Part shown: positions 16,046 to 26,202 of the stretch, in pieces
How the letters are laid out: each line of letters begins with the position of its first letter
Position numbering within the stretch: position 1 is the stretch's first letter
Assembly (NCBI RefSeq): GCF_017873965.1
Contig: NZ_JAGGKT010000002.1
Coordinates: 224,312-288,311 of the forward strand
Direction: 5' to 3'
DNA from: Ammoniphilus resinae
Lineage (GTDB): Bacteria; Bacillota; Bacilli; Aneurinibacillales; RAOX-1
DNA: 64,000 bases
Program-made: the position numbers and the translations under genes
Notes under the pieces: model-generated
Told to the model about the DNA's origin: nothing
Seen by the model: only the letters and a program-made list of their open reading frames with translations
Database searches by the model: none

Positions 16046-16097
16046 CACCATTACCTAATAGAACTCTTTTATCAGCCATATGGAAAGGAGCATTTTC

Positions 16098-17978
16098 ATG
16101 GAAAAGAAGCAATTTCAAGCAGAATCAAAAAGACTACTGGAAATGATGATTAACTCCATCTACTCGCAGAAAGAGATCTTTTTAAGAGAACTGATATCAA
16201 ACGCGAGTGATGCCATCGATAAAATTTATTACAAGGCCTTAACGGACGATTCATTAACTTTTGATAAAGACAGCTACTACATAAAGGTGATCGCTGACAA
16301 AGAAAACAGAACGCTAAAAATACTGGATACCGGAATTGGAATGACCCAGGACGAGCTTGAGAATAACCTTGGTGTGATAGCCAAGAGTGGATCTCTGGCC
16401 TTTAAAAAAGAAAATGAAGCGAAGGATGGTCATGATATTATCGGTCAATTCGGGGTAGGGTTTTATTCCGCTTTTATGGTGGCAGATGTGGTCACTGTGA
16501 TTACCAAGGCTTTAGGCAATGATCAGGCCTACAAATGGGAATCCACTGGAACCGATGGTTACACCATTGAACCGTACGATAAGGATTCGATCGGCACTGA
16601 AATTATCCTCAAAATCAAAGAGAACACCGAAGAAGAAAACTATGATGAATACCTTGACGAATACCGTTTAAAAGCGATTATTAAAAAGTATTCAGACTTC
16701 ATTCGCTACCCAATTAAGATGGATGTTACCAACCATCGCTTAAAAGAGGGAAGTGACAATGAATTTGAGGATTACAAGGAAGAACAAGTCATTAACAGCA
16801 TGGTTCCGATTTGGAGAAAAAACAAGAGCGAACTGACGACTGAAGACTACGAAAACTTTTATGCAGAAAAACATTATGGTTTCGACAAACCACTCAAGCA
16901 TATCCATATCAGTGTGGATGGGGCTGTAAGGTACAACGCGATTTTATATATTCCGGAGAATATTCCATTCGATTACTACACAAAAGAATTTGAAAAAGGC
17001 TTAGAGCTTTACTCAAATGGCGTATTAATCATGAACAAGTGTGCTGACTTGGTTCCTGATTACTATAGTTTTGTCAAAGGGATGGTAGACTCGGAAGATT
17101 TATCGCTCAACATTTCTAGAGAGATCTTGCAGCAGGATCGCCAATTAAAACAGATCGCCAAAAACATTAAAAACAAAATCACCAGCCAATTGCAAAGCAT
17201 GTTAAAGGATGAACGTGAAAAGTATGAAACCTTCTATAAATCCTTTGGCCGACAATTAAAATATGGGGTCTACAGTGATTATGGCAGCAACAAGGATGGT
17301 TTGCAGGACCTCTTGATGTTCTACTCCTCGAAAGAGAAGAAATTGGTTACCCTTGACGAATATGTTTCTAGCATGCCGGAAGAACAAAAGTACATTTATT
17401 ATGCCTCAGGGGAATCGATCGAAAGAATTGATAAAATGCCGCAGACCGAACTTGTTGCCGAAAAAGGGTATGAAATTTTATATTTCACCGAAGATATCGA
17501 TGAGTTCGCGATCAAAATGTTGATGAACTATAAAGAAAAGGAGTTCAAATCAGTTTCAAGCGGTGACCTCGGGATTGATGCTGACGAAAATAAAGCGAAG
17601 ACCGAAGCTGAGCAGAATGAAAACAAAGACCTTTTCGAGTATATGAAAAATATTTTATCCGGCAAGGTAACGGATGTGAGGGTCTCCAATCGGTTAAAAA
17701 CCCATCCCGTTTGTTTATCAACCGAAGGAGAAGTAACGATCGAAATGGAAAAAATCCTCAAATCCATGCCTGGAAATCAGGATGTTAAAGCGAATAAGAT
17801 TCTAGAAATCAACACCGACCACGGAGTATTCCAATCCCTCAAGGCAACTTTTGAAAAGGATAAAGATAAATTAAATTTATACACCAATCTTTTGTATAAC
17901 CAGGCTCTTCTTATCGAAGGATTACCGATCGAGGATCCCGTTGATTTCACCAATGATATTTGCAAGATTATGGTGTAA
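16098..17978 (+). CDS. htpG: Molecular chaperone HtpG (bacterial Hsp90)
   Basis: A 626-residue ATP-dependent dimeric chaperone of the cytosol. The GHKL ATPase domain shows [15 protein letters not shown] (catalytic Glu, Mg-binding Asn), [13 protein letters not shown], and [16 protein letters not shown] as the ATP lid. The middle domain has the conserved [20 protein letters not shown], and the C-terminal dimerisation domain is complete. The ATG at 16098 has AAGGAG ten bases upstream and is chosen over an in-frame ATG six codons earlier. Control by CIRCE/HrcA is likely. In B. subtilis htpG is outside the HrcA regulon, so the wiring here differs. A terminator follows. Confidence 0.95.
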   Translation: MEKKQFQAESKRLLEMMINSIYSQKEIFLRELISNASDAIDKIYYKALTDDSLTFDKDSYYIKVIADKENRTLKILDTGIGMTQDELENNLGVIAKSGSLAFKKENEAKDGHDIIGQFGVGFYSAFMVADVVTVITKALGNDQAYKWESTGTDGYTIEPYDKDSIGTEIILKIKENTEEENYDEYLDEYRLKAIIKKYSDFIRYPIKMDVTNHRLKEGSDNEFEDYKEEQVINSMVPIWRKNKSELTTEDYENFYAEKHYGFDKPLKHIHISVDGAVRYNAILYIPENIPFDYYTKEFEKGLELYSNGVLIMNKCADLVPDYYSFVKGMVDSEDLSLNISREILQQDRQLKQIAKNIKNKITSQLQSMLKDEREKYETFYKSFGRQLKYGVYSDYGSNKDGLQDLLMFYSSKEKKLVTLDEYVSSMPEEQKYIYYASGESIERIDKMPQTELVAEKGYEILYFTEDIDEFAIKMLMNYKEKEFKSVSSGDLGIDADENKAKTEAEQNENKDLFEYMKNILSGKVTDVRVSNRLKTHPVCLSTEGEVTIEMEKILKSMPGNQDVKANKILEINTDHGVFQSLKATFEKDKDKLNLYTNLLYNQALLIEGLPIEDPVDFTNDICKIMV

Positions 17979-17986
17979 TTCATTTG

Positions 17987-18018
17987 AAAAGTCTCAGGCT
18001 TAAAACCTGGGGCTTTTT
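17987..18018 (+). terminator. Terminator after htpG
   Basis: AAAAGTCTCAGG / CCTGGGGCTTTT with a T run; one or two mismatched pairs. Confidence 0.7.
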
Positions 18019-18082
18019 TACGTTAATCTATCATTTCCCTAGTCCTATTTTCGGAACAGAAGCGAGCGGCATGTAAAGAGTG

Positions 18083-18112
18083 AATAGCGGAAATTCTTTC
18101 CGCTATTTTTCG
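18083..18112. repeat. Palindrome-family copy between htpG and ytxJ
   Basis: AATAGCGGAAA / TTTCCGCTATT followed by Ts, placed between convergent genes. Confidence 0.65.
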
Positions 18113-18125
18113 TATCTCGCTAAAT

Positions 18126-18485
18126 TTACTTAATATTTGATAACGCAGTCCCTATATTATCGCCTGTGATGGACCAATGGGAAGTGTTCCAAACTGCTTT
18201 TCGATGATTTATTAAAATGAGCTGGGGTGATTCATGTTTCACTGCCAATTCATCAGCAATTTGATTCGATACCGGCCGCGACTCAATGACTTTTACAATT
18301 ACATAATTGACATTGGGCACAGCATCATCGGCCACAAATCTTTGACATTCTTGCCAAGCATTTGCACTGATCGGACAGGTAGTACTATGCTTCAAAAGTA
18401 AAACAGGGTCTTGATCTGATGTCTTAATCACTTCCGACCATTCATCAAGCGTATGAATCTCTTTCCACTCTGCCATCGAAACCAT
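18126..18485 (-). CDS. ytxJ: YtxJ-like bacillithiol-system redox protein
   Basis: A 119-residue thioredoxin-fold protein with a single active-site cysteine in KHSTTCPISANAWQECQRF, the YtxJ pattern in which CPIS replaces CxxC. A cis-Pro-like HESPQLILI stretch follows. YtxJ proteins are associated with removal of bacillithiol from protein mixed disulfides. The start is either ATG 18485 or ATG 18476; GGAAGGAAAGGA precedes both. It is a solitary gene convergent with htpG. Confidence 0.85.
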   Translation of the reverse strand: MVSMAEWKEIHTLDEWSEVIKTSDQDPVLLLKHSTTCPISANAWQECQRFVADDAVPNVNYVIVKVIESRPVSNQIADELAVKHESPQLILINHRKAVWNTSHWSITGDNIGTALSNIK

Positions 18486-18590
18486 TCCTTTCCTTCCAAA
18501 ACCTCTCCTTCTTAAGTATAGGCTATGTTATGATATATAACAAATATTGATCATTCAATTAAGGGATTCTTATACAACCTGGAGGAGAAA

Positions 18591-20453
18591 ATGAATTGGC
18601 TTTTACCAGCACCAAAATCGGTCAACAAAACAGGAGATGAATTTGTGCCACATCTGTGGCGATATATTCAATTCCCAAAGGAACTAACCACCGCGGTAAA
18701 TGAAGTGCTGCAATTGGCTAAGGAAAAGTGGGACACTTCATTTATCAAAAAAAATCGAGGGTCAGATGATCAAATCTATACATTTTGGCTTGGTACCCTT
18801 GAAGATCCGATTGGCATGCAACAAACGAGAGAGGATAACCAGATTCCATACGACAAACAAGATGCCTATTTTCTACATGTTCAAAGGGAAGGGATCTTTG
18901 CCTACTCAGCTTCGTTGGCTGGATTATTCTATGCACTACAAACCTTGAAGCAAATAATCATACAAAATAAATGGTATGAACAAAAAATAATAGACTGGTC
19001 TGATCTTCTATGGCGGGGAGTCCATGTGGATTCAAAAGGAGAGCGTCCCGGATATGAAGGACTAAAAAAGACTATCAAAGAATGGAGTCATTATAAAATC
19101 AACTTGGTTTTATTCGAGTATGAAGCTACCTTTCCTTATATACGGCAGCCCGAAATTGTGGGGCCTGATGCCTATACAACTCACGAAATAGAGGAACTTC
19201 AACAGCTTGCAAGGGATCATTTTATAACTATAATCCCATTGGTTCAGTCAATCGGACATGTGGAGTATATCCTGCAAAATCCCCATTATGCTCTTCTTCG
19301 AGAAAACGGGGAAATTACACAGTTTTGTTCAAGTCAAGAGTACGTTTTTCAACTTATCGGTGAGTTGATTGAGGAGGTAGCAGAGGCACACCCCAACAGC
19401 CCATGGATCCACATCGGCGGAGATGAAGCGTGGTATCTTGGGGGTTGCACAGATTGTGCGGATATCGCAGCAAAACATGGGGCAGCTCGGCTTTACATTG
19501 ATCATATGAATAAAGTAGTACAACTGGTAAAGGATACCGGAAAACGACCAATCATTTGGGATGATGTCCTGCGTCGCATGGAAAATCGAGAAGAGATCGA
19601 GCGACTTGACCGATCCTGCATCATTCATTATTGGGATTATCAAACCTGTGGAAATCCCTTAAATACGGATTGGATTCGGTACCTGCAATCGCTAGGATTT
19701 CAGGTCATAGGGGGAGCGGCTATGCGTGGGGCCTCCGGGATGGATTCATCTTGTCCAAACTTCAAACAAAGATACCGAAATGTAAAGGATTGGGGTTTTA
19801 CTGCAAATCGTCTTGCGCTCCCGGGTGTCATCGCAACCTCGTGGGGAAGATATGGCACCTTAAAACCACTTATTGAACCGTTTGACTTAGGATGGTATGG
19901 GGCCTTAGCTGCTGGAGAGCATTTTTGGAATACTAAGGGGATCCAAAAGGACGATTTTAATCAACGCTTTGATCAGGTTTTCCTTGGTGGAACCAATCAT
20001 GATTTTCCAAAATGGCTCAAACGCTTTGAAAAGGGATTGCCGTACAAATCAACTTGGTTTGATCGTAGATATGCCGTATCTGGGAGTCTCTCCGGAAACT
20101 TTTTAAGCTTGCTGGATCTCATGTGGAAATGGCGCTCAGAAGAACAATTTTTTTCCCGTAAATTGGAACTCTTGGAAGCACGCTTGTATCGAGTTGAGGA
20201 AGAATTGTTTCCAGATTGGGAACGTTGGCGGATGTCTGACAGGACCGAAGAACTAAAAGATCATATCTTAAATTTTGCTTCTGAGCTTCATCCCGCTTTA
20301 GTGGATATCGTTGGACAACGTTGGGCAAATGAGTATATCCGAGCTTTTACGCAAAAATATCTGTTTCGGGTGGAAAACCTCTTCAAATCATTTGTTCCTC
20401 CAACCCCTCGCCAGCCTGAAACCCTAGTAAAAATAGGCACAGATTATGGCTGA
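18591..20453 (+). CDS. Glycoside hydrolase family 20-like beta-N-acetylhexosaminidase, cytosolic
   Basis: A 620-residue protein with an N-terminal GH20b-like alpha/beta domain (residues about 1-135) and a (beta/alpha)8 catalytic barrel starting at LLWRGVHVDSKGERPGYEGL. The catalytic Asp-Glu pair is in WIHIGGDEAWYLGGC, and IIPLVQSIGHVEYIL gives the conserved barrel His. GH20 enzymes cleave terminal beta-linked GlcNAc or GalNAc by substrate-assisted catalysis. There is no signal peptide, so it probably acts on imported disaccharides or recycled wall fragments. The C-terminal 150 residues are not assigned. ATG at 18591 has GGAGG upstream. It stands alone between ytxJ and the copCD gene. Confidence 0.85.
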   Translation: MNWLLPAPKSVNKTGDEFVPHLWRYIQFPKELTTAVNEVLQLAKEKWDTSFIKKNRGSDDQIYTFWLGTLEDPIGMQQTREDNQIPYDKQDAYFLHVQREGIFAYSASLAGLFYALQTLKQIIIQNKWYEQKIIDWSDLLWRGVHVDSKGERPGYEGLKKTIKEWSHYKINLVLFEYEATFPYIRQPEIVGPDAYTTHEIEELQQLARDHFITIIPLVQSIGHVEYILQNPHYALLRENGEITQFCSSQEYVFQLIGELIEEVAEAHPNSPWIHIGGDEAWYLGGCTDCADIAAKHGAARLYIDHMNKVVQLVKDTGKRPIIWDDVLRRMENREEIERLDRSCIIHYWDYQTCGNPLNTDWIRYLQSLGFQVIGGAAMRGASGMDSSCPNFKQRYRNVKDWGFTANRLALPGVIATSWGRYGTLKPLIEPFDLGWYGALAAGEHFWNTKGIQKDDFNQRFDQVFLGGTNHDFPKWLKRFEKGLPYKSTWFDRRYAVSGSLSGNFLSLLDLMWKWRSEEQFFSRKLELLEARLYRVEEELFPDWERWRMSDRTEELKDHILNFASELHPALVDIVGQRWANEYIRAFTQKYLFRVENLFKSFVPPTPRQPETLVKIGTDYG

Positions 20454-20586
20454 GATTAATGATTAGGACCTGCCGGCGGCAGGGAAGACGGATACACGAG
20501 CTGGGTTTGGCAACCTTTATGTTATAATGTCGTATGTTGGGGATTTTTCCCTTTTGAGCGGTCCCTTGATACCAACAACCGGAAGG

Positions 20587-20612
20587 AATAGCGGAATTCT
20601 TTTCAGTTATTT
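20587..20612. repeat. Degenerate palindrome-family copy
   Basis: AATAGCGGAATTCTTTTCAGTTATT: the left arm matches the family, the right arm is decayed. Confidence 0.4.
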
Positions 20613-20702
20613 TAGAAGCCAACCAAACAGCCCCTGTGAAAACTATCACTGCACATTCGTCCAGCACCCTTTACACTAGAAAAAAAGCTTTAGAGGGTGT
20701 TT

Positions 20703-22298
20703 ATGATGAGAAACCTTATAAGATGGACCTTGCCTTTGAGCATGATGGTCCTTTTTTTCCTATTAGTTCAGCCCAGTGTTACGTTTGCACATTCCGCCTT
20801 ACTTGAATCCTATCCGTCTAAAAATAGCCATACCGATCAGTCTCCTTCAGAAATTCGCTTAAAATTTAATGAGCGGCTAGAAAAGGGGCTATATTACATT
20901 CATGTGTTTGATGGGCAAGGCAAACCTGTGACGGATCAGGAAACGAAAATGAATCAGGATCAAACAGAAATTAGTCTTGGTCTCCCGTCATTAAAGGACG
21001 GCGGTTATACCGTTTCTTATCAGGTTATTTCTGCGGACGGACATCCGATTAGTGAAGCATATCTTTTATCAGTAGGTAGCGTGGGGGATCAATATGACTC
21101 TTATCGCTATATCGATTCAACGAAACACGCCGGGCCTTTATTGGCTGTTTTTAAGGTGTTTTACTATCTTTCATTCCTAGCTTTATGCGGTTTTATTTGG
21201 TGGAAATACTTTTATCCTATCCGCGACAAGGAAAGCCTAGATCACTTTGATAAGTGGCTCAAGTATACCAGGAGAACCTATTTCTCCTTCTTAATTCTAA
21301 TTGGTTTCATTCAATTCTCAAATGTGTTAGAGGAGTTTGGGGATGAAGCCTTGCTGGCCTTTTTTCAAACGGCCTTTGGTCTTGCCTGGTTAGGGGCTTT
21401 TATTTTATTGATCTTGGCAAGTTTTCTCTTAGGGAAGAATAAGGGGTTTGACTTAACCTTTGCGACTCTTTTATTGATTGCGGAGGGAATTAGCGGACAC
21501 GCTGTCACTTTCGAGCCAATATGGCTTTCTGTCATTTTCGATATCGTCCATATAGGTGCCGCTTCCATCTGGGTTGGTGGATTGCTGTATCTTCTTTTCT
21601 GGGGCAAGGAACTTGGAAAAGAACGGGCGGCTTATTTACAACAACTGTCTAGACTGGCATTTTGGAGTATCGTCACTCTGATTGTCAGTGGTCTAATCAT
21701 GACCTTTATCTTTATTCCAACCCCTTCCTTTTTACTGCATACGAACTGGGGAATTTTAATTCTTGCAAAAAGCATATTGGTTCTTCTGGTTATTTTCGTC
21801 GCAGCGAACATTCGCAAAGGAATGTCATCGAAAGAGGAAGGAAAACTTAATGGTTGGCTGAAATGGGATTACCGAATCCTAACGATAATCATTTTTCTTG
21901 TCGCTGTTTTGACAGATGCCAGCCCCATCCCATCGAATGACCCACTTATATGGAGAGAAAGACAGGCGGTAGCGATGGACATGGAGATTACGCCAAATAA
22001 CCCAGGGGTTAATAATACATTTAACATTTCGGTAACGACACTAAAAGGAAAGTCAGTCAAAAATATCGAACTACATCTAATTCATCGTGGCGATCAAAAC
22101 ATCGCTCCGATTTCCGTCCCCTTGAAACATTTGGCACAAAGTAAAGCAGATTCAGACAGATATTCTTATTCAAGTGTTGGTCCATTTCTTTCTATCTCTG
22201 GGACATGGGATGTGGAGGTCAAGGTAATGGATCAAGACGATAATTGGACGGTATTCAAAAAAGACATGACGATTTATCCAGTTAAAAAAAATAACTAA
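20703..22298 (+). CDS. ycnJ: CopC-CopD fusion copper-handling membrane protein (YcnJ-like)
   Basis: A 531-residue protein. After the signal peptide it begins HSALLESYPSKN, where the mature N-terminal His of the CopC domain binds Cu(II), and later DGHPISEA supplies more ligands. About eight membrane helices of the CopD domain follow (residues about 150-410) with conserved His in IVHIGAASIWVGGLLYL. The C-terminal 110 residues form an extracytoplasmic YtkA-like domain. In B. subtilis YcnJ supports copper uptake under limitation. ATG at 20703 or 20706 follows GAGGGTG. The YcnK regulator and YcnI are not next to it. Confidence 0.88.
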   Translation: MMRNLIRWTLPLSMMVLFFLLVQPSVTFAHSALLESYPSKNSHTDQSPSEIRLKFNERLEKGLYYIHVFDGQGKPVTDQETKMNQDQTEISLGLPSLKDGGYTVSYQVISADGHPISEAYLLSVGSVGDQYDSYRYIDSTKHAGPLLAVFKVFYYLSFLALCGFIWWKYFYPIRDKESLDHFDKWLKYTRRTYFSFLILIGFIQFSNVLEEFGDEALLAFFQTAFGLAWLGAFILLILASFLLGKNKGFDLTFATLLLIAEGISGHAVTFEPIWLSVIFDIVHIGAASIWVGGLLYLLFWGKELGKERAAYLQQLSRLAFWSIVTLIVSGLIMTFIFIPTPSFLLHTNWGILILAKSILVLLVIFVAANIRKGMSSKEEGKLNGWLKWDYRILTIIIFLVAVLTDASPIPSNDPLIWRERQAVAMDMEITPNNPGVNNTFNISVTTLKGKSVKNIELHLIHRGDQNIAPISVPLKHLAQSKADSDRYSYSSVGPFLSISGTWDVEVKVMDQDDNWTVFKKDMTIYPVKKNN

Positions 22299-22309
22299 AA
22301 TTGCTAACA

Positions 22310-22354
22310 GTAATGACTCGAATTTGGACTTGCTCCATAAGGGTCATTACTTTT
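22310..22354 (+). terminator. Probable weak terminator after copCD
   Basis: GTAATGAC / GTCATTAC with a long 26-base loop, then six Ts. Confidence 0.5.
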
Positions 22355-22498
22355 TTGGCTCAAATCCCTAACGCGTTGATGTTGCTTTCCTTTAAACGAC
22401 TAAAGTTTTTCTTGTAAAATAAATAAAGGATGTTTAAACTAGTGACATGAGATAGATTGGGATAAAGACTTCTAAGAATAACAGAGGCGGTGGTTTTC

Positions 22499-23485
22499 AT
22501 GTTGGAATTGTATTTAAATCGTCCAAACGAAATGGAATTACGAGATGTTGAGGATTTGACGACGCCAACAGGCGATGAAGTAAAAATCCAGTTTCGTTAT
22601 GGCGGTATTTGCGGATCGGATCTACGAGTCTATCAAGGAAAACTTGCACATGCTGCCTATCCACTTCGGCCGGGTCATGAATTAGTAGGAACCATTATTG
22701 AAGCTGGTGAAACAGCTTCCTATACGGTTGGAACGAGGGTTGTTATACTGCCCAACACCTACTGTGGTGAATGTGAATGGTGTCTCAAAGGAAAAACAAA
22801 CATTTGCCAGCATAAGCAATCATTGGGAGTCAATATCAATGGCGGTTTTTCGGAGCAAATGGTGATATCGTCCAAATATGTATTGCCCATTCCAGAAGAC
22901 CTTCCGTTTGAACGTGCCGTGTTAATTGAGCCCTTTGCTGTGGTGGTCCATGCCTTGAAAAAGGTCAAGATTGAAAAAGACACGACCGTTGCGATATTCG
23001 GTTGCGGGAATGAAGGAATGCTCGCAGCAGCATTGACCCATCATATGGGTGCCAAAGTTACAGCAATTGATATTAACCCAGCGAAATTGGAGCTTGTCAA
23101 AAGCTTAGGGGACATTCGGGCGTTACAACCTGATGAGGTTCAAGGTGAGTGTTTTGATGTGGTGATTGAAGCCGCTGGGACAAAAATCACAGTCGAACAA
23201 GGGATCGAACTGGTGAAAGCCGGTGGCGATATGATTCTTATTGGTTTCGCTCCTGAAGCCAATTTACCCGTCATGCGCGTGGTGCGAGGGGAACTCACAT
23301 TGCACGGGACGATTATTTATAATTTTCCTGCAGATTTCGAGCAAACTATCGAATATTTACGAGATCCTTCCTTTAACGTAGGACCGATAGTTTCTAAAAT
23401 CCTGCCATTAGCTAAATACCAGGCGGCATATGACATGGCTCTCTCAGGAAACTACGGAAAAATACTATTTGATTTCAATAAATAA
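22499..23485 (+). CDS. Zinc-dependent medium-chain alcohol/polyol dehydrogenase
   Basis: A 328-residue MDR-family dehydrogenase. Catalytic-zinc ligands are Cys in YGGICGSDL and the His-Glu of RPGHELVG. The four structural-zinc cysteines sit in TYCGECEWCLKGKTNIC. The NAD-binding fold shows VAIFGCGNEGMLAAAL and TAIDINPAKLE, with Asp suggesting NAD preference. It lies 23 bases before a TRAP-type binding protein on the same strand with no terminator between, so enzyme and receptor are one transcript. The natural substrate may be a sugar acid or polyol. ATG at 22499 is preferred to the GTG at 22490, whose ribosome site would be too close. Confidence 0.85.
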   Translation: MLELYLNRPNEMELRDVEDLTTPTGDEVKIQFRYGGICGSDLRVYQGKLAHAAYPLRPGHELVGTIIEAGETASYTVGTRVVILPNTYCGECEWCLKGKTNICQHKQSLGVNINGGFSEQMVISSKYVLPIPEDLPFERAVLIEPFAVVVHALKKVKIEKDTTVAIFGCGNEGMLAAALTHHMGAKVTAIDINPAKLELVKSLGDIRALQPDEVQGECFDVVIEAAGTKITVEQGIELVKAGGDMILIGFAPEANLPVMRVVRGELTLHGTIIYNFPADFEQTIEYLRDPSFNVGPIVSKILPLAKYQAAYDMALSGNYGKILFDFNK

Positions 23486-23508
23486 ATATATAAATAGGGG
23501 ATAAAGAA

Positions 23509-24567
23509 ATGAAAAAGATTGTTAATGTACTCGTTACTGGCTGTTTGCTTGCACTTGTTGGCTGTTCATCGAATTCCACTACTCCAGCACCAAAGGCGGA
23601 GGAACCATCTGACACGAAGGAGAACCCAGAAGCTGCTGCAGCACCAACAGATGTTAAGGTAATGAAGCTCTCTGTTGTAACCTCTAAAGATCGCTCCCTC
23701 ACACAGGGACTTGTTAAATTTGGAGAAATCGTTGAAAAAGAAACCAACGGGGCAATCAAAGCCGAAGTCTATCCGGACGGACAGCTCGGTGGGGACCTCG
23801 CTGTATTCGACGCCTTGAAAATCGGTACGATCCAAGGCTCCACGATGTCCACAGGACCAATTGCCACAACGGTGGAAAGCTTTAACGTATTTGATCTTCC
23901 ATTCTTATTTAAAGATGAAGTAACTGCTTATAAAGTTCTCGATGGTCCAATTGGACAAGAATTATTAGATCAATTACCAGCCGTTGGGGTTATTGGTTTG
24001 AACTACTGGGAGAATGGATTCAGACACTTGACCAATAACACAAGAGAAGTGAAAAGCGTAGATGATATCTCGGGATTGAAGATTCGAACCCTAGAAAATA
24101 ATCTTCACATCGATATGTGGAAGGAATTAGGTGCAACACCGACACCTATTCCATATACTGAACTTTTCACAGCACTGGAGCAACGCGTTGTTGATGGACA
24201 GGAAAACCCGGCAGGAAACGTAACTACCGCTAAATTTTACGAAGTGCAAAAATACTTAACAACAACTGGTCACGTTTATAATGCCAGTGTATTCATGCTA
24301 AGCAAGAAATTCTGGGACACTTTGACGGATGAAGAAAAAGAAATCGTGAAGAAGGCGGCTGCTGAAGCGCAAACATATCAACGTGAATTAAACCAGAAAG
24401 AAAGTGTGGAAGCCATAGACTTCCTGAAAAAAGAAGGCATGGTTGTTACCGAGCTTAGTTCGGAAGAAAAACAAAAGTTTGTTGAAAAACTGCAGCCAAT
24501 CTACAAAAAGTACGCACCCACGTTTGGTGAAGATCTGGTTAACAAACTGCTAGAAGCGAATAAATAA
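23509..24567 (+). CDS. Second TRAP substrate-binding lipoprotein (DctP family), without its own membrane subunits
   Basis: A 352-residue lipoprotein (signal ending LALVGCSS) with an acidic, Pro/Ala-rich linker. The DctP domain contains GAIKAEVYPDGQLGGDLAV, GLKIRTLENNLH with the substrate-binding Arg, and ALEQRVVDGQENPAGN. It resembles the DctP at 9834-10946 in domain layout but clearly differs in sequence. No dctQ or dctM follows, since a terminator comes directly after the stop. It must use membrane subunits encoded elsewhere, possibly the dctQM pair 10 kb upstream; this is inference. Confidence 0.88.
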   Translation: MKKIVNVLVTGCLLALVGCSSNSTTPAPKAEEPSDTKENPEAAAAPTDVKVMKLSVVTSKDRSLTQGLVKFGEIVEKETNGAIKAEVYPDGQLGGDLAVFDALKIGTIQGSTMSTGPIATTVESFNVFDLPFLFKDEVTAYKVLDGPIGQELLDQLPAVGVIGLNYWENGFRHLTNNTREVKSVDDISGLKIRTLENNLHIDMWKELGATPTPIPYTELFTALEQRVVDGQENPAGNVTTAKFYEVQKYLTTTGHVYNASVFMLSKKFWDTLTDEEKEIVKKAAAEAQTYQRELNQKESVEAIDFLKKEGMVVTELSSEEKQKFVEKLQPIYKKYAPTFGEDLVNKLLEANK

Positions 24568-24568
24568 A

Positions 24569-24600
24569 AGGAAGGGGCCACATTTTGGCTCCTTTTTTGT
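24569..24600 (+). terminator. Terminator after the second dctP
   Basis: AAGG(AAGG)GGCCA / TGGCTCCTT with six Ts. Confidence 0.7.
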
Positions 24601-24601
24601 T

Positions 24602-24786
24602 TAGCGGAAAAAGTTTCCGTTATTCTAGGTGATTGGATCGAAATGGGACAAATAACGGAGTTTTTTTCCGTTATAGGGAATCCTTTAGTTATTGCAAACG
24701 ACTTCAAAATTTAATAGCGGAAATTTTTTCCGTTATCTTAACTTTCAAACCCTAAACTTAAAAGTTAACGGAAAATTTTTCCGCTA
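24602..24786. repeat. Cluster of four palindrome-family copies
   Basis: Four copies within 185 bases, at about 24602-24623, 24651-24674, 24713-24736 and 24764-24786. Each has TAACGGAA- or TAGCGGAA-type arms around an A/T loop. Some pair a GCGG arm with a CCGTT arm, so the G:U-compatible form is kept in RNA. No gene is seen in 24568-24947 apart from these repeats and the leader of the MFS gene. Confidence 0.75.
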
Positions 24787-24947
24787 AAATCAGTCCATGG
24801 GTTAGAAGGAAGCGCTGTAAATTTCTGCCCCTATACAAATTACAGTTAACAAAACAAACATTATGTTAGCTTTTCACTGAACATAACTACCACCTTGACC
24901 ATCTATGCTTACTCCCGTATTCTGAGTGAAGGAAGGGGGATCATTTT

Positions 24948-26141
24948 ATGACTAGCAAATCAGCTCATGTTTCGTTATGGACCAAAGAATTCATTGGGAT
25001 CACAATTTCCAATTTATTTTTATTTTTGAGCTTCCAGATGTTGATTCCTACGCTGCCGGTTTATGTGGAGGAGAATGGGGGCGATGAATTAGCTATTGGT
25101 CTGGTCATTGGCATCTTTACAATATCTGCCTTATTAACTCGTCCTTTTGCGGGAAAAGGGTTGGACACGATCGGCCGCAGGAAAATCCTGACCATCGGGA
25201 TGATCATTTTTGTGCTCTCGGTTGCAGGATATTATTGGTTTGCCACCGTTTTTCTAATTCTTGCTGTGCGATTTATCCATGGAATCGGATGGGGAATGGC
25301 AACGACGACGCTTGGAACGATGATTTCTGATATTATCCCCGCAGAACGGCGTGGGGAAGGAATGGGGTATTACGGTTTATCCAGCACCCTTGCTATGGCA
25401 CTTGCCCCCATGGTGGGAATCTGGGTCATGAATGAATTTGGTTTTGGCGTCCTATTTTTGATTGCCACTATTTTCGGTTTGCTGTCGATTATCATTTTCT
25501 TATGGGTCCCATACCAAGAGCCGCCAATTAAAAATGAACAAGTAGTCAAATCCTCATTTTGGGAAGGGCTTGTTGATCAAAAAGCACTGTTTCCCTCTCT
25601 TCTGGTCTTGCTCTTAGGTGTCACCTATGGCGGGATTGTCAGTTTTATTACCTTGTTCGGAGCAGATGTAGGAATCAAAAACGTAGGTTGGTTCTTTTTA
25701 TTTAATGCCTTAATGGTAATGATTGTTCGACCGGTAGCTGGGAAACTGTTTGACCGTAGAGGGCATAAGTGGGTGTTATATCCTGGGGCCTTTTTTACCA
25801 TCACTGGATTGATTCTGCTTTCTTATACCACAACCGTTGGTACACTTATCGCTGCCTCTGTTTTTTATGGCATCGGGTTTGGCGCCATTCAGCCTTCTTT
25901 ACAAGCCTGGACCATTAACCGTGTATCTCCGCAGCGGCGGGGTGTAGCCAATGGGACCTTTTTCTCCGGATTTGATCTCGGAATCGGGGTCGGTGCGATG
26001 CTTTTAGGAATTGTCGCCAGATATACCAGTTACGCGATGATGTACCGCATTTCGGTGGTCTTAATGGTCATTTATCTGCTCGTATACAGCTATCATCTCA
26101 TACAGGGTAAAAATAGAGAATCCAATCAAAAGGCGTCCTGA
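24948..26141 (+). CDS. Major facilitator superfamily transporter (12 helices, drug-efflux type)
   Basis: A 397-residue carrier with about twelve helices. Loop 2-3 carries the MFS signature FAGKGLDTIGRRKILTIG, and its repeat FDRRGHKWVL is in the second half. LIPTLPVYVEENGGDE and RFIHGIGWGMATTTLG resemble the DHA1 (H+-drug antiport) branch. The substrate cannot be told from sequence. ATG at 24948 has GAAGGAAGGGGG upstream. Confidence 0.82.
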   Translation: MTSKSAHVSLWTKEFIGITISNLFLFLSFQMLIPTLPVYVEENGGDELAIGLVIGIFTISALLTRPFAGKGLDTIGRRKILTIGMIIFVLSVAGYYWFATVFLILAVRFIHGIGWGMATTTLGTMISDIIPAERRGEGMGYYGLSSTLAMALAPMVGIWVMNEFGFGVLFLIATIFGLLSIIIFLWVPYQEPPIKNEQVVKSSFWEGLVDQKALFPSLLVLLLGVTYGGIVSFITLFGADVGIKNVGWFFLFNALMVMIVRPVAGKLFDRRGHKWVLYPGAFFTITGLILLSYTTTVGTLIAASVFYGIGFGAIQPSLQAWTINRVSPQRRGVANGTFFSGFDLGIGVGAMLLGIVARYTSYAMMYRISVVLMVIYLLVYSYHLIQGKNRESNQKAS

Positions 26142-26202
26142 TAAAATTTTTAAAATAATATGGTAAAATGAAAAGGAAGAATCTTCAAACGGAGGGGACC
26201 CA

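Noticed and set aside
20121-20328. Additional small genes antisense to the GH20 gene
   Set aside because: No ribosome sites; reading frames are explained by the GH20 coding strand.
24602-24786. Possible CRISPR array
   Set aside because: Repeats are self-complementary, vary in sequence, and have irregular 25-40 base gaps; the same palindromes occur singly elsewhere and no cas genes are present.
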